From NCBI RefSeq assembly GCF_000315485.1, contig NZ_JH992941.1, forward strand, positions 1,054,001 through 1,118,000: 64,000 bases of DNA, given 5' to 3'. The notes below the pieces were generated by a model. The model saw only the letters and a list, made by a program, of their open reading frames with translations. It searched no databases and was not told where the DNA came from. The stretch's first letter is position 1. Each line of letters opens with the position of its first letter. Source of the DNA: Bacteroides oleiciplenus YIT 12058 (GTDB lineage: Bacteria > Bacteroidota > Bacteroidia > Bacteroidales > Bacteroidaceae). Of the stretch, positions 46,201-54,162 are shown in pieces. Made by a program: the position numbers and the translations under genes.

Positions 46201-46911
46201 GGACATACCGGCCATACAAAAGGTTATCTTAAAAATGCAGAAATAGCTTATGTAGGTACGCATCGTCACACTCCTGACGGTGATCAGGCTTATGAATTCA
46301 CTTATATGTTTAAATTTGGCATCGATATTCCTGAAGGAGCAACCCACTTTATACTTCCTGAGAATAACAAAATTGTTCTGTTCGCAGCTACTCTGGTACA
46401 GGAAGAACAAAAAGAAGCTATCAGAGCTTCAGAGCTTTTTCATACTGCTATTAAAGAAATGGATATAGCTGCTCAATCCACTGAAATTACACTCGAAGAA
46501 AATTATTTAAAAGAGGCTAAAGTCATAGCATACTCAGGCTATATAAGTGATCGTGAAAAACCAGAATTTATGATAGATGGTGATGTTTCCACTAAATGGT
46601 GTGACATCAGTCAGACTCCGAATTATGTAGATTTTGATTTGGGAGAGACTAAAAAAATTAATGGATGGAAACTATTGAATGCTGGTCAGGAAAATCATAG
46701 CTATATCACCAGTAGCTGCTTTTTGCTGGGGAAGAATACTTTAAATGAAGAATGGAGAACATTGGATAGTGTGGACGGAAATCGGCGGAACACAATTTCA
46801 CGTGAAATAAATATCTCCGCCGAAGTACGCTATATCCGTTTGTTAATAACCCGTCCTTCTCAAAGCATAGGAGGAAAAGATACACGTATCTATGAATTTG
46901 AAGTATACTAA
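43294..46911 (+). CDS. GH38 alpha-mannosidase with C-terminal F5/8 type C domain
   Basis: The protein has 1205 residues and a signal peptide (ends near AYTQ). The GH38 catalytic barrel (about 30-390) has the zinc-ligand motif DAHLDTQWNW (His39, Asp41), the nucleophile Asp152 in FLPDCFGFGW, and a further zinc-site motif FHQFHDD (His361, His364). Helical and beta-sandwich GH38 domains follow (about 390-850) and a discoidin-like F5/8 type C carbohydrate-binding domain ends the protein (about 1060-1205). GH38 enzymes remove alpha-linked mannose. In this context they could take off the alpha-mannose caps of mannosylated lipoarabinomannan and so expose arabinan ends; this is inference. It is the last gene of the right arm, followed by a strong terminator. 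Confidence 0.88.
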   Translation: MKITKRYITVLAFASLLGSNAYTQDAPQRAKAYMVADAHLDTQWNWDIQTTIKEYVWNTISQNLFLLKQYPDYIFNFEGGVKYAWMKEYYPAQYEEMKKYIREGRWHVSGASWDATDVLVPSTESAIRNIMLGQDFYRKEFGVESTDIFLPDCFGFGWTLPTIASHCGLIGFSSQKLDWRTNPFYKTGKHPFTIGLWQGIDGASVMLAHGYDYNQRWKDEDLSKNRELLELTTRTPLNMVYRYYGTGDIGGSPTIESVRAVEKGIKGDGSLEIISATSDQLFKDFWPYKNHLELPVFNGELLMDVHGTGCYTSQAAMKLYNRQNELLGDAAERSSVVAEWLNQATYPSETLTEAWKRFIFHQFHDDLTGTSIPQAYEFSWNDEFISLKQFTSILASSVGAVARNMDTRVKGIPVILYNALGFQVTDIAEIELNLPNAPKGITVYDTNGKKVAAQLLSYANGKAKFLIEAIVPATGYAVYDVRTSGPVNHALTSASTSTLENSIYKITLDKKGDIVSLFDKKNNKELVKTGKTIRLALFTQNESYAWPAWEILKETIDRNPVSITEDVKITLVENGELRKSLCIEKRHGESSFKQYIRLYEGSRADRIDFYNEIDWQSTNALLKAEFPLNLENQEATYDLGIGSIKRGNNTKTAYEVYAQYWADLTDQDEHYGVSILNDSKYGWDKPDNNTLRLTLLHTPATDKNYVYQNRQDYGYHCFTYSLIGHVGNLNKVSTIKKAELLNQKLKAFHTDKHKGILGREFSFVTSDNQNVIIKALKKAENSDEYIVRVYEVGGEKAQRATLSFVGDIISANEADGTEKTIGEADFANNKLSVNIKPYSVKTFKIRLKPSGQPTYHVQYANLPLAYNLKCSSFNEFRGEADFESGYSYAAELLPASLTVNQIPFQLGEKDAANGMICKGDTIDLPLGRKYNRLYFIAASMDRDYLATFRCGRNKTELMIPSYSEFIGQWGHTGHTKGYLKNAEIAYVGTHRHTPDGDQAYEFTYMFKFGIDIPEGATHFILPENNKIVLFAATLVQEEQKEAIRASELFHTAIKEMDIAAQSTEITLEENYLKEAKVIAYSGYISDREKPEFMIDGDVSTKWCDISQTPNYVDFDLGETKKINGWKLLNAGQENHSYITSSCFLLGKNTLNEEWRTLDSVDGNRRNTISREINISAEVRYIRLLITRPSQSIGGKDTRIYEFEVY

Positions 46912-46973
46912 TACTACCATACAATGAATGTAAGAGATAAGATTAAGACATTGTATAATGCATGAAAAGTACA

Positions 46974-47019
46974 ATATACCATAGAAAGCTCTTTTTATAT
47001 TGAGCTTTTTATGGTATAT
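46974..47019. terminator. Bidirectional terminator between the right PUL arm and the EamA gene
   Basis: ATATACCATA-GAAAGCTC (46974-46991) and GAGCTTTTTATGGTATAT (47002-47019) form a long imperfect stem around a T-rich loop, with internal T-runs on both strands. It separates the converging GH38 and EamA genes. Confidence 0.75.
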
Positions 47020-47094
47020 GCAAAATCCTCAAACAATATCTATGAAATATTCTTTTTGTGCCATTAACAAAGTATTCAACGGATTATTTTTCTC

Positions 47095-47973
47095 CTATTT
47101 CTTCCCTGCTATATACACCCCACCCATAATGCAACCTGCACCAATCAGCGCAATGATCGTCAGATGTTCATTCAGCAGAATTGCAGACCCAACCAAGGTA
47201 AATAGTGGATTGAGATAGATATAATTGGAAGCACGCACCGTACCGAGATTTTTCAATACCACATTCCAGACTGCAAAACAAACCAGCGAAGCAAGCACAC
47301 CCAGAAATAGCAGATTCAGCAAGATAGAAGGTTCCAAAAGCAAGGAAAGTTCTGCTTGCCAAGGCTGGAATAAGAAAACAGGAAGTATGCTCAATATCCC
47401 ATAGAAAAATATCTTGCGGGTAATAAAAATAGTATTGTATCGTCCTGTCATCTTCTTCATTATCAAACTATAAAACGCCCAGGAAAGAGCAGCTAACAGA
47501 GTCAAGAAATCGCCTAGCGGAGAGATTTTCAAAACAAAACTACCATTATAAACCACCATTGCCACTCCCACCAATGCCATCAGTGAACCGCCTATCAAAC
47601 TGCGGGTGGCCTTCTCCTTCTTATAAATCATCAAAGAAAAGATAGTGGTGAGCAACGGAGCCGTGCAAACAATAAATGCAACATTAGTGGCCAGCGTGAT
47701 GCCTAATGCCATATTCTCTGTCAGAAAATAAAAGGAGCCTCCTGTGATACCACCCAAAAACAGCCATAATTCATCCTTCCAGCAGTTTGCAAACAACTTG
47801 CGGGGAGATATAAACCAGATTCCCACATAAGCAATCAAAAAACGAAGCAAGAAGATTTCTTTCGGAGAAAGTCCATTGGCTATTAAAACTTTGGTGGAGA
47901 TAAACGTCAATCCCCAGATTCCTACAGTGAGGATTGCTATCAGATGATAGGTGTAATTTTTCTTCTCATTCAT
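47095..47973 (-). CDS. EamA-family (DMT) transporter
   Basis: The protein has 292 residues and ten predicted membrane helices in two five-helix EamA repeats (starting with TVGIWGLTFISTKVL and LTLLAALSWAFYSLIMKK). It has the conserved ending NPLFTLVGSAILLNEHLT. Members export amino acids or metabolites in exchange for protons; the substrate cannot be told. It is a single-gene unit with no link to the PUL. Confidence 0.9.
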   Translation of the reverse strand: MNEKKNYTYHLIAILTVGIWGLTFISTKVLIANGLSPKEIFLLRFLIAYVGIWFISPRKLFANCWKDELWLFLGGITGGSFYFLTENMALGITLATNVAFIVCTAPLLTTIFSLMIYKKEKATRSLIGGSLMALVGVAMVVYNGSFVLKISPLGDFLTLLAALSWAFYSLIMKKMTGRYNTIFITRKIFFYGILSILPVFLFQPWQAELSLLLEPSILLNLLFLGVLASLVCFAVWNVVLKNLGTVRASNYIYLNPLFTLVGSAILLNEHLTIIALIGAGCIMGGVYIAGKK

Positions 47974-48221
47974 ACACTACCTATAAATTGAGTGCAAAGA
48001 TATGGCATTTCTTCTTTTTACACAATAAAACAGGCGGTTTAATAAACGTCAGAAACGTTTTTAATAAATAAGGGGGACGTTTTTTAAGAACTTCGACCGC
48101 GTTTATTAAGAACGTGATTTCAGCCCTTTTTAGCAGGTTGGCATAAAAGTAAACAAAAAGGGATGCAATCTTCTCAGACTTCATCCCTTGAAATATCCTA
48201 AAAACACTTTTGTGTAAAATC
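47974..48221. other. Intergenic region upstream of the EamA gene
   Basis: This AT-rich stretch holds the EamA leader, several near-repeats of AACGTTTTT/AAACGT (about 48045-48085) and the terminator at 48158-48189. No conserved open frame is seen. Confidence 0.4.
48158..48189 (-). terminator. Intrinsic terminator of the yhcG unit
   Basis: AAGGGATG and CATCCCTT form an 8-bp stem; on the minus strand it is followed by TTTTTG. It lies after the nuclease gene and the small open frame, closing that transcript. Confidence 0.65.
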
Positions 48222-48374
48222 CTATTGAATTAACTTAGCCATTTTTTGTATTACATTACTTGAATTAGTTTTAATAAGCACATCACAAATATAAAGAATA
48301 AAAATTAATTTGTCAAGCATTTCTCCTGTTTTTTTTACAGTTTCTTCTAAAATACTACTAATTAAGAAGATCAT
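48222..48374 (-). CDS. Possible 50-aa hydrophobic protein downstream of yhcG
   Basis: ATG at 48374 opens a 50-codon frame (MIFLISSILEETVKKTGEML onwards) with two hydrophobic stretches and a basic C-terminus, ending at a TAG at 48222. The frame is open further upstream for about 20 codons, with protein-like composition (NLKDLEKLKW), to a stop near the yhcG end, so a frameshifted or non-ATG beginning is possible. It lies between the nuclease and its terminator, so it would be cotranscribed. I recognise no family. It may be a real small protein or a remnant. Confidence 0.3.
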   Translation of the reverse strand: MIFLISSILEETVKKTGEMLDKLIFILYICDVLIKTNSSNVIQKMAKLIQ

Positions 48375-48424
48375 CCATTTGAGTTTCTCTAAATCTTTTA
48401 GATTTCCTACAAAATCAGTCCTTG

Positions 48425-49516
48425 CTATTTGATTATTGTACTATTATCTTTTTCCTGTAATTCCTGACTAAGTTTGTTTTCTAACTCCTCAATAGAAGGA
48501 AGACTGGATTTAATATCTTTGGGTAATGCTCTGCCTAACTCATAATCGGAAATACCTATCGGCTTGTGCACATCACGTAAAGCGTATTCAGCCATGATAC
48601 GGTCTTTATTCTGGCAAAGGAGTAAGCCGATTGTCTGGTTATCTCCTTCCCGGCAAAGAATATCGTCTACTGCCGAACAATAGAAATTCAGTTTGCCAAT
48701 ATATTCGGGCTGAAACTCACCTATCTTTAGTTCTACAACCAAATATCTGTGCATAAAGGTATTATACATAAGAATGTCAATATAAAAATCTTTTTCCGAC
48801 ACTTCTATGTGATATTGCCTGCCCATAAAAGCAAAACCTGCTCCCATTTGAAGAAGAAATTTCTCTATATGTTTTATCAAGCCTAACTCTATGTCCCGCT
48901 CGTCATATTCGTCAGTGAAAGTCAGCATATCAAAAATATAGGGATCCTTCAAGGTTTCTTTTACCTGCTTTGCCTGCATTTCGGGAAGAGTGGAATCGAA
49001 ATTGTTAGCCAATGCACCATGAGAATTATAATAGTCTTGATTTATGGCTTCGATTAAGAAATCACGAGTCCATCCGCTTTTTAAGCATTGTATCATGTAC
49101 CAATAACGAGCTTTGAGGTCTTTTACCTTTTGCATCAAAGCAACATTATGTGACCAACTTAATTGTTTAATCGGCAATGTTATAGAATCAGTCTGCAAAT
49201 GCGCAACGGACCGTTGCGTATTTGTAAGTTGCTGATTATATTCATTATAGAATTGAACCATTACCTGACAGTTTCTCACAGAGAACCCTTTTACTTTTGG
49301 ATAATCATTCTTCAAATCGTTGGATAACTGTTCAAGTGCATTATTTCCCCAACCTATTTGTTTTTGACTTTCAGATAACAATTTGCCAATATCCCAATAC
49401 ATATGAAGCATTTCTTCATTGGCTGCATAGATAGCTTTTTTTTGTGCGAGAATCACTCGTGCTTTGACCTGTTTGAGCAAAGCGGCATAATCAAAGATAT
49501 TATTCTGAATCTCCAT
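48425..49516 (-). CDS. yhcG: YhcG-type PDDEXK nuclease (DUF1016)
   Basis: The protein has 363 residues. It has the N-terminal DUF1016 helical domain (ALLKQVKARVILAQKKAIY, MYWDIGKLLSE, GFSVRNCQVMVQFY, about 5-170) and a C-terminal PDDEXK nuclease domain (about 190-345) with Asp247 (FYIDILMY) and Glu262-x-Lys264 (VVELKIGEF). Such proteins often travel with type I restriction or other defence genes or stand alone; here there are no restriction genes beside it. The biological role is unknown. Confidence 0.88.
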   Translation of the reverse strand: MEIQNNIFDYAALLKQVKARVILAQKKAIYAANEEMLHMYWDIGKLLSESQKQIGWGNNALEQLSNDLKNDYPKVKGFSVRNCQVMVQFYNEYNQQLTNTQRSVAHLQTDSITLPIKQLSWSHNVALMQKVKDLKARYWYMIQCLKSGWTRDFLIEAINQDYYNSHGALANNFDSTLPEMQAKQVKETLKDPYIFDMLTFTDEYDERDIELGLIKHIEKFLLQMGAGFAFMGRQYHIEVSEKDFYIDILMYNTFMHRYLVVELKIGEFQPEYIGKLNFYCSAVDDILCREGDNQTIGLLLCQNKDRIMAEYALRDVHKPIGISDYELGRALPKDIKSSLPSIEELENKLSQELQEKDNSTIIK

Positions 49517-49552
49517 TGTTTTGTTTTATTTTTAAAGTGTAGATTAGCTACA

Positions 49553-49560
49553 AAGGTATT
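49553..49560 (-). promoter_or_regulatory. -7 element for yhcG
   Basis: The minus strand reads TACCTTTG (TAnnTTTG), 36 bp before the yhcG start at 49516. The -33 region has no clear TTTG. Confidence 0.45.
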
Positions 49561-49689
49561 GATTTATTTATAACTTCGCTCACTAGAAGATACTTTATAT
49601 TTATACCAAACTATCACTATCATACAAGGAAAGTAAATAAGTAAGGTGCTTTTTTGATGTACTACGCTACGAATCTGAAAATAAACCCG

Positions 49690-49697
49690 TAAATTTG
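49690..49697 (+). promoter_or_regulatory. -7 element for the leuS operon
   Basis: TAAATTTG matches the consensus and lies 59 bp before the leuS start. No TTTG is seen at -33. The preceding string AATAAACCCG is found again before the PorZ-like gene at about 54095. Confidence 0.5.
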
Positions 49698-49755
49698 CGC
49701 CGTTTAATAAAGTATATAACTAAGTATCAACCATAAAAAACGAAAGAAAACCATT

Positions 49756-52593
49756 ATGGAGTACAATTTCAGGGAGATTGAAAAGAAGTGGCAGCAAAGG
49801 TGGGTGGAAGAGAAAACCTACCAAGTGAAGGAAGATGAGACGAAGCAGAAGTACTATGTACTAAACATGTTCCCCTACCCCTCTGGCGCGGGCTTACATG
49901 TAGGACACCCGCTGGGATACATTGCCTCGGACATTTACGCTCGTTACAAACGACTGCAGGGCTTCAATGTACTGAATCCTATGGGATATGATGCTTATGG
50001 ACTTCCCGCCGAGCAATATGCCATACAGACGGGACAACATCCTGCAATCACTACTATCAACAATATAGACCGCTATCGCGAACAGTTGGATAAGATAGGA
50101 TTCTGTTTCGACTGGAGCCGTGAAATCCGCACCTGCGACCCGGAGTATTATCACTGGACGCAATGGGCATTCCTTAAGATGTTCAACAGCTACTACTGCA
50201 ATGACGAAAAGCAGGCCCGCCCCATCGAAGAGCTGATACAGGCTTTCGAAGAAGTAGGTACCAATGGGATGAACGTTGCTTGCAGCGAAGAACTCAGCTT
50301 TACTGCCGAAGAATGGAAAGCCAAGAGCGAGAAAGAAAAACAGGAAATCCTGATGAACTATCGTATCGCCTACCTGGGTGAAACGATGGTGAATTGGTGC
50401 GCACAGTTGGGTACGGTACTTGCCAACGATGAAGTAATCGACGGTGTATCCGAACGTGGTGGCTTCCCTGTAGTTCAGAAGAAAATGCGCCAATGGTGTC
50501 TTCGCGTATCCGCCTACTCACAACGTTTGTTGGACGGAATGGATACCATCGACTGGACAGATTCTCTGAAAGAGACTCAAAGAAACTGGATAGGCCGTAG
50601 TGAAGGTGCTGAGGTACAGTTCAAAGTGAAAGACAGTGACATAGAATTCACTATCTTCACAACTCGTGCAGATACCATGTTCGGAGTTACTTTCATGGTG
50701 TTGGCACCGGAAAGTGAACTGGTAGCCCAGTTGACTACTGCCAAACAGAAAGATGAAGTAAATGCTTATCTGGAACGTACCAAGAAGCGTACTGAACGCG
50801 AACGTATCGTTGACCGTAGCGTTACAGGCGTATTCTCCGGAAGTTATGCCATCAATCCTTTCACAGGTGAAGCAGTGCCCATCTGGATTAGTGATTACGT
50901 ACTGGCAGGATATGGTACGGGCGCCATCATGGCTGTACCTGCACACGATAGCCGTGACTACGCTTTTGCCAAACACTTCGGATTGGAAATCCGCCCGTTG
51001 GTAGAAGGTTGCGACGTGAGCGAAGAGAGTTTTGATGCCAAAGAAGGTATTGTTTGCAACTCGCCAAGACCCGGTGTAGAGCCTTATTGCGACCTTACAC
51101 TGAACGGACTGACCATCAAGGAAGCTATTGAAGTTACCAAGAAATACGTAGAAGAAAATAATCTGGGACGTGTAAAGGTGAACTACCGTCTGCGTGATGC
51201 TACTTTCTCCCGCCAACGTTATTGGGGTGAACCGTTCCCGGTTTACTATAAGGACGGCATGCCTTACGTTATTGATGAAAGCTGCTTACCGCTCGAATTA
51301 CCGGAAGTGGATAAATTCCTTCCTACCGAAACCGGAGAACCACCGTTGGGACACGCAACGAAGTGGGCTTGGGACACTGTGAACAAATGCGTGGTAGAAA
51401 ACGAAAAGATTGATAACGTAACCGTATTCCCTCTGGAACTCAATACCATGCCTGGCTTTGCAGGTTCCAGCGCTTACTACTTGCGCTATATGGACCCACG
51501 CAACCACAAAGCATTGGTCGATAAGAAAATAGATGAATATTGGAAGAGCGTAGACCTCTATGTAGGTGGTACGGAACATGCCACAGGTCACTTGATTTAC
51601 TCCCGCTTCTGGAATAAATTCCTGCACGATGTAGGTGTATCTGCCGTGGAAGAACCGTTCCAGAAGTTGGTTAACCAAGGTATGATACAGGGACGAAGCA
51701 ATTTCGTTTATCGCATCAAAGACACCAATAAGTTTGTATCACTCAACTTGAGAGATCAGTACGACACTACCCCACTCCACGTGGATGTAAACATCGTATC
51801 CAATGATATATTAGATCTGGAAGCTTTCAAGGCATGGCGTCCTGAATATGCAAATGCCGAGTTCATTCTGGAAGACGGCAAGTACATCTGCGGATGGGCT
51901 GTAGAAAAGATGAGTAAATCTATGTTCAACGTCGTTAATCCGGATATGATTGTGGAGAAATATGGTGCTGATACATTGCGTATGTACGAGATGTTCCTTG
52001 GCCCTGTAGAGCAATCCAAACCTTGGGATACAAATGGCATTGACGGTGTATATCGCTTCATCAAGAAGTTCTGGTCACTGTTCTACGACCGTAATGGAAA
52101 CTATATAGTTACGGACGAACCTGCAACCAAGGAAGAATTGAAAGCTTTGCACAAACTGATTAAGAAAGTAACGGGCGATATTGAACAGTTCTCTTACAAT
52201 ACTTCCGTCAGTGCTTTCATGATTTGTGTAAACGAGTTGTTCAGCCTGAAATGCAACAAGAAGGAAATTCTGAATGAGCTTGTCATCACACTGGCTCCCT
52301 TCGCTCCGCATGTATGTGAGGAGTTGTGGGATACTCTGGGACATTCAACTTCGGTTTGCGATGCTCAGTGGCCGACTTACAACGAAGAATATCTGGTGGA
52401 AGATACAATCAACTACACCATATCCTTCAACGGTAAGGCACGCTTCAACATGGAATTCCCTGCTGATGAAACATCGGAGGCTATCCAGAGCACCGTATTG
52501 GCAGACGAACGTTCCGCCAAATGGATGGAAGGGAAGTCGGTAGTGAAGGTTATCGTAGTTCCGAAGAAGATTGTAAACATTGTTGTTAAATAA
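49756..52593 (+). CDS. leuS: Leucyl-tRNA synthetase
   Basis: The protein has 945 residues and the full class Ia layout: the HIGH-type motif HVGH (48-51) in [18 protein letters not shown], the editing CP1 domain with [12 protein letters not shown] and [12 protein letters not shown], the KMSKS motif at 718-722, and a C-terminal anticodon-binding region. It charges tRNA-Leu with leucine in the cytoplasm. It begins a plus-strand operon with the YitT transporter (5 bp downstream) and rdgB. Confidence 0.98.
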   Translation: MEYNFREIEKKWQQRWVEEKTYQVKEDETKQKYYVLNMFPYPSGAGLHVGHPLGYIASDIYARYKRLQGFNVLNPMGYDAYGLPAEQYAIQTGQHPAITTINNIDRYREQLDKIGFCFDWSREIRTCDPEYYHWTQWAFLKMFNSYYCNDEKQARPIEELIQAFEEVGTNGMNVACSEELSFTAEEWKAKSEKEKQEILMNYRIAYLGETMVNWCAQLGTVLANDEVIDGVSERGGFPVVQKKMRQWCLRVSAYSQRLLDGMDTIDWTDSLKETQRNWIGRSEGAEVQFKVKDSDIEFTIFTTRADTMFGVTFMVLAPESELVAQLTTAKQKDEVNAYLERTKKRTERERIVDRSVTGVFSGSYAINPFTGEAVPIWISDYVLAGYGTGAIMAVPAHDSRDYAFAKHFGLEIRPLVEGCDVSEESFDAKEGIVCNSPRPGVEPYCDLTLNGLTIKEAIEVTKKYVEENNLGRVKVNYRLRDATFSRQRYWGEPFPVYYKDGMPYVIDESCLPLELPEVDKFLPTETGEPPLGHATKWAWDTVNKCVVENEKIDNVTVFPLELNTMPGFAGSSAYYLRYMDPRNHKALVDKKIDEYWKSVDLYVGGTEHATGHLIYSRFWNKFLHDVGVSAVEEPFQKLVNQGMIQGRSNFVYRIKDTNKFVSLNLRDQYDTTPLHVDVNIVSNDILDLEAFKAWRPEYANAEFILEDGKYICGWAVEKMSKSMFNVVNPDMIVEKYGADTLRMYEMFLGPVEQSKPWDTNGIDGVYRFIKKFWSLFYDRNGNYIVTDEPATKEELKALHKLIKKVTGDIEQFSYNTSVSAFMICVNELFSLKCNKKEILNELVITLAPFAPHVCEELWDTLGHSTSVCDAQWPTYNEEYLVEDTINYTISFNGKARFNMEFPADETSEAIQSTVLADERSAKWMEGKSVVKVIVVPKKIVNIVVK

Positions 52594-52598
52594 CATAT

Positions 52599-53501
52599 AT
52601 GCAAATTACAAAACCAACAAAAGCCGAAGTGATGAGGGAGTTGAGAGACTATATCTTCATCACTATCGGTCTTATCAGCTATGCCTTGGGATGGGCCGCG
52701 TTTCTGATTCCTTATCAGATAACGACAGGAGGAACCACCGGTATTGGCGCCATCATCTATTATGCCACCGGATTCCCTATCCAGTGGTCATACTTCATCA
52801 TCAATGCTGTCTTAATGACATTTGCTATCAAAATACTGGGTCCCAAGTTCAGTATTAAAACTACATTCGCCATCTTCGGGCTGACGTTCTTTTTATGGTT
52901 TTTCCAGATACTTGTAAACGGTTCTGATGGTGTTCCACCGCTTATTCTGGGACCGGGACAGGACTTTATGGCCTGTCTGATAGGTGCAGTGATGTGCGGT
53001 GCTGGTCTTGGAATTGTTTTCAATTGCAACGGAAGCACGGGAGGAACGGATATTATTGCCGCTATCATACACAAGTATAAAGATGTTACGCTGGGACGTA
53101 TGGTGATGCTTTGCGATGTAGTTATTATCAGCTCTTGTTACTTCGTGTTCCATGACTGGAGACGGGTGATATTTGGTTTTGTAACTTTGTTTGTTATCGG
53201 TTTTGTACTGGATTATATTGTCAACAGTGCCCGCCAATCCGTACAGTTCTTCATCTTCTCCAAAGAATATGAAAAGATTGCAGACCGGATTACCAAAGAG
53301 ACACACCGTGGTGTAACGGTGCTGGATGGCATAGGCTGGTACAGTAAGCATAACGTAAAAGTCCTTGTTGTACTGGCCTATAAACGCCAGTCAATCGACA
53401 TTTTCCGTTTGGTGAAAGACATTGATCCCAATGCATTTATTTCTCAAAGTTCCGTTATCGGAGTATATGGGGAAGGATTCGACCGACTGAGAGTGAAATA
53501 A
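52599..53501 (+). CDS. YitT family membrane protein (DUF161/DUF2179)
   Basis: The protein has 300 residues with five to six membrane segments (about 25-205) in a YitT/UPF0750-type domain ([35 protein letters not shown]) and a cytoplasmic DUF2179 domain (about 215-300, [25 protein letters not shown]). The transport substrate is unknown. It lies between leuS and rdgB. Confidence 0.9.
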   Translation: MQITKPTKAEVMRELRDYIFITIGLISYALGWAAFLIPYQITTGGTTGIGAIIYYATGFPIQWSYFIINAVLMTFAIKILGPKFSIKTTFAIFGLTFFLWFFQILVNGSDGVPPLILGPGQDFMACLIGAVMCGAGLGIVFNCNGSTGGTDIIAAIIHKYKDVTLGRMVMLCDVVIISSCYFVFHDWRRVIFGFVTLFVIGFVLDYIVNSARQSVQFFIFSKEYEKIADRITKETHRGVTVLDGIGWYSKHNVKVLVVLAYKRQSIDIFRLVKDIDPNAFISQSSVIGVYGEGFDRLRVK

Positions 53502-53512
53502 CCAATCAAAAT

Positions 53513-54097
53513 ATGAAACGTAAATTTGTATTCGCCACAAACAATGCACACAAGCTGGAAGAGGTAACAGCTATTTTAGGAAACAGAATTGAACTTCTTA
53601 GTCTGAAAGACATTAATTGCCACACGGACATACCTGAAACAGCCGACACTCTGGAAGGAAATGCTTTACTGAAAGCACAGTACATTCAAGAAAACTATCA
53701 AATGGATTGCTTTGCCGATGATACCGGACTAGAAGTAGAAGCATTGAACGGAGAACCGGGAGTTTATTCCGCACGTTATGCCGGAGACGGCCATAATGCG
53801 GAAGCAAACATGCTGAAACTCCTGCACGCTATGGAAGGAATAGAGAACCGCAAAGCACAATTCCGTACGGTTTTCGCACTGATTATCGATGGAAAGGAGC
53901 ATCTGTTTGAAGGTGTTATAAAGGGAGAGATAATCAAGACCCGCAGAGGGAATTCCGGTTTCGGATACGACCCGGTATTTGTTCCCGAAGGCTATTCACA
54001 AACCTTTGCAGAGATGGGCAATGAACTGAAAAATAAAATCAGTCATCGCGCCATAGCTACAAACAAACTCTGCAAATTCCTCAATAGTATACAATAA
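53513..54097 (+). CDS. rdgB: Non-canonical purine NTP pyrophosphatase (XTP/dITP), RdgB/HAM1
   Basis: The protein has 194 residues, the usual size. It starts with [14 protein letters not shown] (substrate-binding strand), has [25 protein letters not shown] around the catalytic Asp, [11 protein letters not shown] and the ending KNKISHRA. It hydrolyses ITP, dITP and XTP to monophosphates, keeping damaged purines out of DNA and RNA. It is third in the leuS operon, 11 bp after yitT. Confidence 0.96.
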   Translation: MKRKFVFATNNAHKLEEVTAILGNRIELLSLKDINCHTDIPETADTLEGNALLKAQYIQENYQMDCFADDTGLEVEALNGEPGVYSARYAGDGHNAEANMLKLLHAMEGIENRKAQFRTVFALIIDGKEHLFEGVIKGEIIKTRRGNSGFGYDPVFVPEGYSQTFAEMGNELKNKISHRAIATNKLCKFLNSIQ

Positions 54098-54110
54098 ACC
54101 CGTAAATATA

Positions 54111-54155
54111 GAGTTATTAGTTTGTAAGTGTGTTGCTTACAAACTAATATAACTC
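54111..54155 (+). promoter_or_regulatory. Strong stem-loop directly before the PorZ-like gene
   Basis: GAGTTATTAGTTTGTAAG and CTTACAAACTAATATAACTC pair in an 18-bp stem with a two-base bulge and a 7-base loop. It ends 7 bases before the ATG at 54163 and has no T-run, so it could restrict ribosome access to the gene or be a weak rdgB terminator. Confidence 0.6.
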
Positions 54156-54162
54156 TGATTTC

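Larger units (their letters stand above)
3030..46911. other. Polysaccharide-utilisation locus, probably for D-arabinan
   Basis: This block contains two GH183/DUF4185 proteins, four GH172/DUF2961 proteins, one GH116, one GH97, one GH38, three SusC/SusD pairs, a FucI isomerase, an AraB-type kinase, a FucP-type permease and a LacI regulator. GH183 (endo-alpha), GH172 (exo-alpha) and GH116 (exo-beta) are the families established as D-arabinofuranose-cleaving enzymes acting on mycobacterial arabinogalactan and lipoarabinomannan. FucI is a known D-arabinose isomerase. The family assignments come from the protein sequences; the substrate of the whole locus is inference from their co-occurrence. The block is bounded by hairpin terminators at 2972-3003 and 46974-47019. 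Confidence 0.75.

Noticed and set aside
3030..46911. L-arabinan (plant pectin) utilisation locus
   Set aside because: There is no GH43 or GH51 enzyme and no AraA or AraD; the glycosidase families and FucI fit D-arabinose instead.
47974..48424. CRISPR array or tRNA in the gap between the EamA and yhcG genes
   Set aside because: The short AACGTTTTT repeats are irregular and not separated by constant spacers, and no cloverleaf can be drawn.
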